Shown piece after piece: positions 1-12,000 of a stretch of DNA of 64,000 nt (positions are counted from its first letter, which is position 1; every line of letters starts with the position of its first letter). The notes beneath the pieces were generated by a model, which saw nothing but the letters and a program-made list of their open reading frames with translations, was not told the origin of the DNA and made no database searches. The DNA lies in assembly GCA_964036195.1 (NCBI GenBank), contig OZ038458.1, positions 10,925,832-10,989,831 of the forward strand. Reading direction: 5' to 3'. A program made the translations under genes and the position numbers. This DNA is from Sphaerolaimus hirsutus (Eukaryota > Nematoda > Chromadorea > Monhysterida > Sphaerolaimidae).

Positions 1-3000
1 TGGCCAAAAATAGTTCTCAATACATTTTCAAACATAGACCCCCGCTCATTTTACACGCGGACAACAAGACATGCGTACAAGCGCCGCCTGACCCAGAGTT
101 TGAAGCTGTAGATTGTGACCCTGTATCCGAATTTATGTGTAACAATGGCCAATGTATAAGTTATGAAGAAACCTGTGATGGGGTGTCAGATTGTAAACCC
201 TTGGGAGAAGATGAACACAAGATCTTGTGCGGTTGGTAATTCACTTACGCGTTGAAATCGAAATTTTGTTACGCCAAGTTTCTTTCCACAGCCGATCGCC
301 ACTGTCGGCAGAATTATTTCAAGTGTCCCAGGGGGCAATGCATCAATGAAACGAAGAAATGCGACGGCCACAATGATTGCGGCGATTTGAGTGATGAGCG
401 TGAGTATAACACGTCCTGACTCTCTCCAGTGAAATTGAGCCCATACGGAGTAGTTGCAATCGCAAACTTGTGTCAACTGAATGTCAACTAAATGCCAACT
501 AAATAACAAAAAAATAAAAAGCATCACACTTAACAGAAACAATGAAAATGAGGTCTCACAAAATTCAATTAACTACCTACCTATGATCTGTCACATGGGA
601 ATTTTTAAATCACATCAAATTTGAATAACCAAAATTTAGTTGAATGCAGTTGATACGAATTTTGTTGTCAACTCCTTCAGTTGTCCTTCACCTTTTCAGT
701 GTTATGCACGTGTGCCGCGGAGACCGAGTTCCCATGCGCCAATGGTCGCTGCGTGCCCAAGCGCAAAGTGTGCAACCACAAGAACGACTGCGCCGACGGC
801 TCCGACGAGCTGGTGGAGCTGTGCACCGAGTCGCAGCTGCAGAACTGCTCGCACGGACATAACGCCATTTTTGGGGATACTGCCAAGTTTATTAATTGCG
901 CTAGGTATGTTATTTGAGGTCCGGGCGTTTTTTTGTTTAGTGTATGGTGGTATGTGAGCACTGAGATGGGGATGACATGGCGCTTCTTTTTAACAGATTT
1001 TTTATCCTGGGTAAATGTGATTTTTTCCAAATTAAATGGATATTATCGTAATTTCTAAAAATGTAAAAAAAATTAAATGGATCTTAAAAAAACGAACCCT
1101 TTAATTTTTTGTGGTGATTTTTTATTGGTGTGAAGTGTTACAATTATCAAATCTTTGTTACATTCATCGCAGGACTACACAATGTATAATGCCCGCTTGG
1201 CTGTGCGATGGGAATAACGATTGTTGGGACAACTGGGACGAGGAAAATTGCGACGTCGTTGGTGGGAAGTCAACAGATGACTGGATCGGGTTGAAAGGTA
1301 AAAAGTGGTATTTTGTATCTCAAACTTCTTTATTCCATCCTAAAATTGTGCCAACCGGTGCAGCCATCCAATGCGAGCCTGGTGAATTCCGGTGCCAATC
1401 TGAGACATTCGACCTTGGCGTCAGCCGCGCGTGCATTCCTGAAAGTTGGCGCTGCGATGGCAACAGAGACTGTTTAGATGGCAGCGATGAGGAAAACTGT
1501 GGTAGGCTTCAATCTGTTTACCGTATTTCCTCGAAATACCCCCCCCTCAAAATCTGCACCCAGAAAAATAACCTCCCTTCGAAACCCTCCCTCGATTAAC
1601 TCCCCGCCAAATTTGCTCTCTGAAAAAATAAACACCCTGGGGAGTATTTCGAGGAAATACGATATGTTTATTATACCTCGCTGGCAACGGCGTAAAATTT
1701 CCGTGGTGTATTTATGTGCAGCGACATGCACCAACACGTCGACGCATTTCAACTGCGGCGGGAACGGCACCAGCGGCGCGTGCGTGCCCGTCGCGTGGCG
1801 CTGCGATGGCGCCAGGGATTGCGCCAATGGCGCCGATGAAGAAGGCTGCGACTGGCAACAGATTGTCGAACGGGTCTGCGACGGAAAGTACAGGTATGGG
1901 TGCAATTTTCATGCGAATTTTCAGTACGTGGAGCAAATCTACGTAAAAAAACGTGGGGTAAATCTTCTCTACATACAATTTATATTTAGATGCGACACTG
2001 ACAACCCAATGGAAACTAAATGCATCGAGCTTCAATGGCTGTGCGACGGGGCAAAAGATTGCCCAAAGGGAGATGATGAGAAAGATTGTGAAAATCGTAG
2101 GTGGTCACACTTGTTTTGTACAACCTCTTGCATGAATATGTATTCTATAGACAATAACTACTCCTACCGTAATTTTCAAATTCCAGGTACCACGTCCGCC
2201 CAGCCAGAATGTCTGCCCAATGAGTTCGAGTGCAGCAACGGCGTGTGTGTGCTCGGCGCGTTTTTCTGCGACGGCCAGGACGACTGCGGCGACGCCAGCG
2301 ACGAGCCCGACAGCTGCAGTGCGTTTGATTCCATCATTTTATCTATTTCTCAACAAAAAAAGAACAATTTTGATGCGACTCGATTCCAGTGTCGGGTCCG
2401 TGCGGCGCCGACCAGTTCGCCTGTACCGACGGGCGTCTGTGTGTGCAGCACGCGGCCATGTGCAACGGCGTAGATGAGTGCCATGTTAGTCTTCCTTTTC
2501 GGAGTATTCGACCATTTGATGTCGCTGAAAAAAGTCAAAATTGTGATATGCTATCCAATTTGTCTTTGTAGCAGTTGAAGTATTTCTGCAACCATCAACA
2601 CTGCCTCAATTTTAATTATAAAATTTATACCACACTTCTTTAGGATGGATCAGATGAATTGGAATCCCTGTGCGCCGACATCACCCGCTGCCGACCGACA
2701 GAATTCCGCTGTGCGAATCGTGTCTGCGTTGAAGAGAAATTGACCTGCGATGGCATGAATGATTGCGGCGACTGGTGAGTTATACCACTTAACCTGGTTG
2801 TTGCTTGCGATAAGCACAAACAAACAGTCGAAAAACAAGAAGCAAACATAAATTTTATACATGATTTATACATTCCAGACGTGGGGTTTCTTATTTCCTC
2901 AGCAAAATTTTAGGAGGAGGGTTAATTCGAGGTAATACGGTAATTGGGGACTTCCGTTCCAAAAGTTCACAAGCGCCAAATCCAGAAAAATCGAGTTAGC

Positions 3001-6000
3001 TGTGGATTCGACATCCACGTATGATTCTGCCCATTTTGGTAAAAAAATCAGTGTTATAGTCCATTTCGTTCCCGAGATACGGTGGTACCGTTTTTCAGAA
3101 AAATCACAATTTTCATATCGAAAGTGCACATATCCATCTCAGATCCCCTATGAAAAACCGGACTTTCATTTCGTAAGTGCACATATCCATGTCGGACCAC
3201 CGGAGTTTCATTTCATAAGTGCACATATCCAAAAAATAGTTTCATTTCCAAAAGTGCACCGTGCTCCGGATCGCTCGCGAAGAGCCGGCCGGATTTCCCA
3301 TACAAAATAAAGTTTCATTTCCAAATGTGCATACGTGAATTTCCAAATTTATTTTGCTCTATAAATCGAGTACGGGTATAAATATAGATCTGAAAATTTA
3401 GGTTTGTGTACTTCTCGAAAAGGGCTTCTCAGTGGTGTAATTGGTTTTGCCCTGCGATGCACCGTTAGGAAGTTATTTACATTTCAAGTTCAAATTTTCA
3501 AATTTACTCCTTATTTTGGGTGGTTTACAAAATATGACATAACTCCCAAAATATTTATCAGCCGACAAAATTTAGGGACACAAAAATTGTAGACAAATGT
3601 CCGAGATATCTGAAAAGTGCAAGGCAAGCTTTGTCGCCCAAACATGGCGCTGCCGGGCCAGCGCCAAACTTTAAAATGCGATTTTTAAAAATCGAAAAAT
3701 CTGGATATGTCAACTTTTGGAATGAAAGTCCCCAATTATATTTCTGTTTTGTGACAGTTTTAGATATCATATTCAATTATATTGTGAATTGTTTTTATTT
3801 ATTTCCAATGATAATCACAACTCAGGTCGGACGAAAATGGATGTAACGTGAACGAATGCGTCACGTCACAGCCGTGCCAGCACAACTGCACAGATTTGCG
3901 CATCGGCTACAAGTGCGCCTGCCTTGATGGCTTCCAACTAGCTGATGATGGACACTCTTGCAAGCACGTCGACCCTTGTCAGACGACAATGCCCTGCAGT
4001 CAGGTGGCGTACTTTTTGGTATAAAATCGACAGAAATTTTTGCATGTGCCGCTACCGTGTCTGGATGAGTGCTGCTTTCTAGAAAGATTTCCAAGTGAAG
4101 TACTGTGAATGTAAGAGTGAAAAATTTTATTCCAAGATTTTACCATTCTGATGGGAAATGCTAAATCTCTGAAAAACTTCCCCGCAGTGGCACTAATATA
4201 TTTTTGAAAGCCATTAATCTGTTTTGAACACATTTGAGTTTACCAGAATGAATCATTTTTGATCGCCGTCGACAGTAGTTGACAGACTCCTCATTCCGGT
4301 AAACTCAATTGGCCCCAAAACATATTTTTCTGAGTCTCCCAAATTTCGGCGGTGTACTAGTGCCTGCAGCGCCACTGTCCTTCTATTCATTTCCATTTCC
4401 AGTTTTGCCACGCGCGACCCGGTGGCAAATACGAGTGCTCGTGTGCACACGGCTATTTGCTGTCGCCCGACGCTCACACGTGCAAATACGTCGGCTCTGA
4501 ACCCCGCAAAGAAGTGGCCGACATGCTGCTCGCCGTCGCCACCAAGCACAGCATCACGTTGTACGACGGCAAAAGTGTGAAACGAACGGTGCTGAAGAAT
4601 TTGACTAATGCGGTTGCGATTGATTACGATTACCAAGATTCCACTATTTATTGGACGGATGTGACTAGAAAAAAGTGAGTGTCTATGGAAAAATGCAAAA
4701 AAAATCAAAAAAGTATTTTGTTGATCCCGCCCTTCCACAGGAGCACAATTGGTCGGGCGTCGTTTGATCTGTCCGCCACAGTGGATCATCAGTTTGAACA
4801 GTTCACTTGGCTGCAGACTTCCTACGCCGATGGCCTAGCCTTTGATCACGCTGCCGGCAATTTATATTGGAGCGACAAAGGCGCGGATGCGATTTATGTG
4901 GTGAATAAGGATGGCATGTTTAGGAAAACGGTGTTGAAGGGCAAGCCTTTGGATGAGCCCCGGGCGCTAGCTGTTGATGTGGAAGAACGGTAGGAAACAC
5001 TTATATATTCACTTTCCTTTCTTAACCTATATTGACGCGATTCCATGAACGATCCCTTTTGAAGTTGAAGTCAAAGATGGTTGTGTAACTGGTACGATTT
5101 AGGACGATTTTGAAAAAAAACCTTATTTAAAAAATTAGTTTACTAGATCAAGGCGTTTGGAAAAATTGTTTTTTTCCAACCCTAGGTGCTTAGCATCTTC
5201 AGTTTTTTTAAACTTCAGAAGTCTACTGATCTAATAAAATTTGAAAAATAACTTGCTTGATTTTTTAACAAATTTTTAAGTTAAGTTAGGATTTAAATTT
5301 TATTTTATTACTGGTATTTATCATTGAAATTTAATAATTTAAAAAACAACAATTTATTTTGAACACATTTATATTTACTCACTTTCAGTCTACTGTTCTG
5401 GTCCGACTGGGGGCGCGGGGCGCACATCGGCCGCATGGCCCTGGATGGGTCCGGCGCCCAGCTGGTCGTCAGCACGACGCTGCGCTGGCCCAACGCACTC
5501 GCGCTGGATATTGTCATGAAGACTGTGTACTGGGGCGATGCAAATTTGGATTACGTTGGTCAGTGTGATTTGAAATGCGACTCCTGTGATTGATTTGCGC
5601 GGCTTGGATTGAATTAGTAATCTGGAATCTTTTTTTCTCTCTAGGGACAGTCGCGAGCCCTGTAAAGTGTAAAGTTAAGTGCCAAATAGAATGACAACTG
5701 TAATACAAACTGTCAAAATTGCAGTAATAAAATATTTTCTTTTTGTTTTGCTTGACATTTTACATGACATTTGTTGACTTCACACTTTACAGGGCTCGGG
5801 ACTGCCACCTGGTGTCCTCTCGTGGGTGTCTGAATGAAGTGTATTTTGTTGCTTGAAAGTTACCTTAGAGCATTGAGTTTTGGCGGTTTTTAAATGCTTG
5901 TTGAAGATACCTGTCCTACAATGCTCAAAACTCAATTTCTTTTTCAGGTATGTGCGACTATGATGGCGCGAATCGACGACAAATCCTGCCATCGACCAAT

Positions 6001-9000
6001 CATAAATCCGAAACGGACAGTGGTACCGATACCGTACCGGCCGCACCGCGCCATATATTCTCGCTTGCGGTGTTCGACCGGTGGCTGTATTGGACCGACT
6101 GGCACCAGAACTCCATTTGGCGTGCTGACAAATTCACCGGCGCCAATGTGCAGCTTGTAGTGGGTGCACTGGAGGACTCACCGATGGGGTTGAAGGTGCT
6201 GTTCCCATTGCGAAATTTCGTCATATAGGTGCACCATTGCCTGCAAAACCACCTTGAATAACTCCCCAGTGTCGGCCAAGTAAAATATTTTTGCAAGTTG
6301 GATTTCACTTAGCGACTAAAATAAACTAGCCCAAAACAGCTGCATTATTTACACAATGTAGTGAAGTGAATATATTTCTATTTACTTCCATCGAACTCCA
6401 CCTAATTGAATTACCCCACCGACACCAGGTAATGCACGCGTCGCTGCAACCTCCGATTTCGCCCACGTTGAACGCGTGCGCGTCGAACAATGGCTGGTGC
6501 GGCAACTTGTGTCTCGCCGGCGGCTCCACTGGCGGCCAGGTGTGCCGCTGTCCCGATGGATTCAAGCTGTTCGGCGCCACCCAGTGCGTCCACGACTGCG
6601 GCGAGTAAGTGGCTCGGCTGAACCCGTTAAATACAATAGTTGTGGCTGTTTTTTTTTACTGAGTTACTGTGCTACGCGTGCTGGGTGTCAACTTATTCCA
6701 ATGTCATTTCAAATTTTATACTTTTTATATTTGCAAAATTTAATGTTATAGCTGAACATATTTATGTTGAAAGGATAGAAGAGCTCTTTCCATTAGAACG
6801 GCGGGTAAAAAAGTTGACGAAAAAATAGCGGGCATCCTTCTAAGCATAAACATAGCTCAAGTCGCCTTTCCTCTGAACCCGTGAATATGTAGTTTTAATG
6901 TTTTCTCTTAACCCAATTGGAAAGCGAATTCCGTCTTGGACAAGACGTCGTTGGCAGGTTTTTCTTTTTAAAAGAGAGAACCACGTTTCAACTGTTATCC
7001 TATACGTGATACCCACTTTGTCTGGGATCATCAGTAGATAAATTTTATGAACCCTCCCTTAGTGGGTGGGTTGATCATTCATGTCACGGATCAAAAACTG
7101 CCTCGACACGGAAATGATTTTTCTGGTGTGGCGGCTATTGATGGTCTGTGTGTGTGGGGATGTCTCAGTTGACCGCCGGTACGTAACGCCAGTGCATAAT
7201 CCCGATATCAAGTATTGAAAAATCGAATGTTGAATACAAGTACGTAGCCAGGGGGGGCGGCCTTCCCGGGCCGGACTAAAAATGTGCCAGAAATGGGACT
7301 TCCAGAAGACGATTTTGTCGACAGTTTGAAAAAAATTTTGCGCGCAATTTCCCTTCACAACATATATTTTCGGCTGATCGGTCTCCGCGGCCTCAAAGCC
7401 ATTGAAAATGGACTCAATTCGTGTCCATGTCGCTCTATATGCCTTTAAAATACAGACGTATACTGCTGTTTTGGCGCCAATGCCAACACCAGTGGCGCCG
7501 TGGCATGGCGCCTACGAATGGCGCCAGCGCCATGGCGCCATTCCCCTACTACAGGGGTGAAAATTTTAGGGGGGGGGGCGCTTACAATTATGAAATATCG
7601 CCATCGAAAACGATCGGACCAAGTAATTTCTTGAAAAAATACACAACTCTCTCAATTGTCCTGCCTGTCTCCACAATTATACTATGCTTCCCACAAACTC
7701 CGCCCAGATGGCAGTTCGTGTGCGAGCGGACGTACCGCTGCGTGGACAGGTGGCGCGTGTGCGACGGCGTGGACGACTGCGGCGACGGGCAGGACGAGCT
7801 CTACTTCAAGCCCGACGCCTGCGCCGCCCGCCGCTGCGACGCCGCCATGTGGCAGTGCGAGAGGAAGAGTGGGGATGAGGTATTTGGATGTGTTTTTATA
7901 TTGCTGCAGGTGCATTTCCACATTAAAGTGCGACCTGCCGAACGAAATCTATATTGACATGAAGTAATCATGGTGCTTATTAGATGGGTGTAACCCTGTC
8001 TCGAAGTTGGCTTGAGTCAAGTCGGGAAGTTCGAGTGGGGTCGGGAAAAGACCCTGTCCCACTACTTACGTAAACCCGTTACTCATGTAGACCCATTACT
8101 CATGTAATTATATTCTAACCATTACTCATGTAGACCCACTACTCAGCCATACCCCCTGCAGCTTGCAGACACTGAAAATTTCGATTTGCATATGTATAAT
8201 AAGTACATACACAAATATTTACACATAAAAATCTTCAATTTGGTATAGATGAGTGGCGGGTATACATGAGTAATGGTTGGGTTTACATGAGTAACGGGTT
8301 TTACATGAGTAACATGGCTCAGTATATTAAAATACCTTCAGTACCGAGTTTTTCAACCCGTCAAGCGAACTGACTGATTCTGTCTTACATCTATTTACCT
8401 AAAAGGGTCTATGACTTTTTTTCAGACAACCAAGTGCATCGCGGCCACGGCGCTGTGCGACGGCACGTCCGAGTGCCCGCTGGGGGACGACGAGGGCCTG
8501 GCTTCCAATCACGCACTCGGCAACAAGCCGCTCAACTGCACCAGTTTTGTCTGCGCCGCCGGCATGCACAAGTGCCTCGGAAATGAGGGTGTATGTCTGC
8601 CCATGGCCAGGGTGTGTGATGGCAAAAGGGACTGTCCCATGGGTGATGATGAGAATCAGTGTCCCAGGAGGAAGTGCGATGGTGCGCAGCAGGTGGGCTG
8701 TGATTTTGTATATTCGATTTGGATTTGCCCGCTAAGTTGGACTGTCCTTGAAGATATAGGGGACAGTGTAGTCCCAGTATCGGAAAACGAATTTTCTAAA
8801 GTCTCATCGTTTTTGAAGAGATGCGGTTTTTGAATCCATTTCTTTTTCAAGATCGCCAAGTCAGGTCATGTCGTGCTACCATTTTTGATATTTTTTATCC
8901 ATGTGAATGGCGTATGACCATAGATATTACTTCACACTCAACGCCCTACCCATTAATTTATCATTTTCGGAAATATTTATATTTACCACATTGAAATGGC

Positions 9001-12000
9001 CCTACACACACTAGTTTTCCCCGTGACCGATGTGAAAACTGAAATGGCCACATGGCGACATTCAGCCTACTCTTATTGTATGCTATATGTGTTTTAGTTT
9101 AAAAAAATTCAAACTTTAACTTTCATTAATTTAATTTCAAATTAAAAAAAAATAAAATCATTCAACCGTGTTCATTAAATTGCATTTTAAAAAATTTCAG
9201 TTTTCACACGATGTCACGGTGAAAACTAGTATGTGTAGGCACAATATTGCATGCTTTTTTATGAAAAATAATAAAAACAAATATCAATAGAGTGCGCCAC
9301 TCCGCAATCTTTGCCCCGGCGAATAACCCCTGGACATCAAACACCCCTGGACAACAAACACCCCCGGACAACAGCGTGCGCGCAGTGGGCCGCAATCACC
9401 CCTGGACAACAGCGACGCGCGCGCATTGATCGCACGCGCCCGCCAAGTCGGCGCCATGGTGCCGCCAATGCGTGAGCAGCGCGCGCACTCGCGCCCGACT
9501 GGCGCCATTTCTGCCGCGTCCACCCTCACGCATTGTCATGCATTGTTCGCTCAAATCTAATCTTATCAATCAATTTCATGCAGTGCTGATATCCAATATA
9601 TTTACAATAAATAAATAGGAAAGTATAAATTGATGCTATCAGAATCTTATTGATATGACTTATTTTTACCTGATTTGTTTTTCGAGTACACGTCAATACA
9701 TTTTAACAACTATGTTTATTTCTAAAAGTGTGAAGTGATCAGAAAATCTTAAAATTTCTTCTATTATTTATTTGGAAGTGGACTCCTCATTTTTATGTAA
9801 TTAAATTTATTTGATGACCGCTGACACGACTGCGCGGCTGCGGCCTAGATTGCAGTGCTGCGCTGCGGCGCCCTAAAGGCAAAATAACAATTGCATGAAA
9901 GTAGTCGCAGTCGAGCGGCAGAAATGGCGCCAGCCGGGCGCGCGCGATTGCGTGCGCCGCTCGCACATCGGCTGCGGCGGCGGCGCCCTGGCGCCGGCTT
10001 GGCGGGCGCATGCGCGTGTCGCTGTTGTCCAGGGGTGATTGCGGCCCACTGCGCGCACGCTGTTGTCCGGGGGTGGTTGTTGTCCAGGGCTGTTTGATGT
10101 CCACAGCTGCTGAGCCCTTTGCCCCATCGTGCGATCCACCATCGACTGCACTCCGTGTCCCCCGCAGGTGCCGTGCGTGCTGGGCGGCGTGCCGTCGTGT
10201 CTGCCGCGCGTGTTCGTGTGCGACGGCGACGCCGACTGCGACGACGGGTCCGACGAGCCGGACGATTGTGCCCAGAGGACTTGCGGCTTTAAGGAGTTCC
10301 ACTGCACTAATGGTACGTGTTTTCCCGTGGCTTGATTGATATAAAAATGAGGTACACTACTTGAGTTTCGAAAGTGATAAAAGTATGATGAACTGCGTTT
10401 TTTTTAAACGTTTTGAGGTCACACCTTAGCCGTGTATATCCTAAAACAGGGACGTATCCAGGATTTTTGAGCGGGGGGGGGGCTGCTTGTTTACGGAGGC
10501 CGGCGAGGGGGGGGGCTCAACCCCCCCCCCCCTAAAATTTTAGTTACATAGTGGCGGAATGGCGCCATGGCGCTGACGCACGCCATTAGTAGGCGCCACG
10601 CCATGGCGCCATTGGCGTTGGCGCCAGCGCCATGGAACGCTGTATATGTATGTATAAATATACATAAACACCTTCCCTGACAAGTTCACCACCCATTTTT
10701 TTATTTCACTTCGAATGCAATATCTCCGTCCATGGGGGTGTTATAAAGCTGAAACTTTGTATAAATAAAGTTGTAAGACCCGTCTACTCCCCAACAATGG
10801 GGGAGGTGCGGCGACTCACTACAGGGTGGGTCGCCCTATATGCAACAATTTTTTTGGGCGTTTTTGGTGTCCCAAACAAGTTCACCACCCACTTGATTGG
10901 CTACACTACGAGAGCCATATCTCCAGCTGTGATGGCGGTATAAAGCTGACATTTGGGGGATGTCTTGCCAACAACCCCCCTCACAATACACCAGTGGGGA
11001 GGCTGCCAACGACCCACTAAAGCATGGGTCAATGCATATAAAGTTGACCATTTTCTAAAAACAGCCCAAGTGTCTCAAAACAAGTTTATCACTCAACTGC
11101 ATTTAAAAAAATGTTGCAACAACATACCTAATATAAAACCGAATTGGGTTGGAACACTATTTCAGCCAAAAAAAATTTTTCAGTAGGGCACCCTGTCCGA
11201 TAAACGGTAGAATGAAAATTTCACTTTAAACCATTTTTTTGTTTCACACTTACAAAGTTGGTTTACAAAGTTCACTAGAGAATGGTCTAAGGTTCAAAGT
11301 TATGTAAACAACATAACCTCTAAAATGCCTCCATAAGGAAATTTATTTGGGGTGAATATTATGATGTAATAATCACATCATCACAGGAACAAAATTTGAC
11401 AAAATTTTCACTTTTTCATTCACCCCAAATAAATTTCCTTATGGAAGCATTTTAGAGGTTATGTTGTTTACGTAACTTTGAACCTTAGACTCTCCCCTAG
11501 TGAACTTTGTAAACCAACTTTTTAAGTGTGATACAAAAAATTGGTTTAAAGTGAAATTTTCAATCTGCTGTTTATGGGACAGGGTGGGTGCACTTCTGAA
11601 AAATTTTTAATGAGCAGAACTAGGGTTCATATCTGATTCAATTTTATATCAGGTATGTTCTCACAACATTTTTTTATAATGCATTTGGGTGGCGAACTCG
11701 TTTGGGACACTTGGGTTGTTCTTAAAAAATTATAAAATTTATATGCTGTTTATGGGACAGGGTGGATGCCCTACTGAAAAATTGTTTATTGGCTGAAATA
11801 GTGTTCCAACCCGATTCATTCTTTTATTAGGTATGTTGTTGCAACATTTTTTTAATGCAGTTGGGTAATGAACTTGTTTTGGGACACTTGGGCTGTTTTT
11901 AGAAAATGGTTAACTTTATATGCAGTGACCCATGCTTTAGTGGGTCGTCGGCAGCCGCTCCACTGGTGTATTGTGAGGGGGTTGTTGGCAAGACATCCCC

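Larger units (their letters stand above)
1..3876 (+). other. LRP1 LDLR-A cluster of ten modules (cluster III equivalent)
   Basis: Exons 1-231 (no acceptor visible, open to the left), 292-399, 700-904, 1173-1297, 1364-1501, 1722-1893, 1990-2096, 2187-2318, 2390-2484, 2644-2774 and the start of 3826-4003. Each module has the six-cysteine LDLR-A pattern with the calcium-binding end CDG..DC.DGSDE, for example [16 protein letters not shown] near 1,450. Several modules are split by introns (2484/2644 and 2774/3826), which is usual for the family. These modules bind calcium and basic patches of ligands. The last exon joins the tenth module (WSDENGC) to the following EGF module. Confidence 0.88.
3826..6195 (+). 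other. LRP1 EGF pair and YWTD beta-propeller
   Basis: Exons 3826-4003, 4403-4674, 4741-4989, 5389-5558, 5948-6195. Two EGF modules ([13 protein letters not shown] and [14 protein letters not shown]) lead into a six-bladed propeller with the blade motifs IYWTD, LYWSD, LFWSDWG, VYWGD and LYWTDW. In this family such propellers drive acid-dependent ligand release in endosomes. Phases agree at all four internal junctions. The intron at 5,559-5,947 holds a palindromic MITE. Confidence 0.88.

Noticed and set aside
4253-4789. 178-codon minus-strand open frame
   Set aside because: It is antisense to LRP1 propeller exons 4403-4674 and 4741-4989, which have YWTD motifs and consistent splice phases.
9793-10302. 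169-codon minus-strand frame and a 144-codon neighbour
   Set aside because: They run through the GC-rich right arm of the fold-back element and antisense to an LDLR-A exon; composition alone keeps them open.
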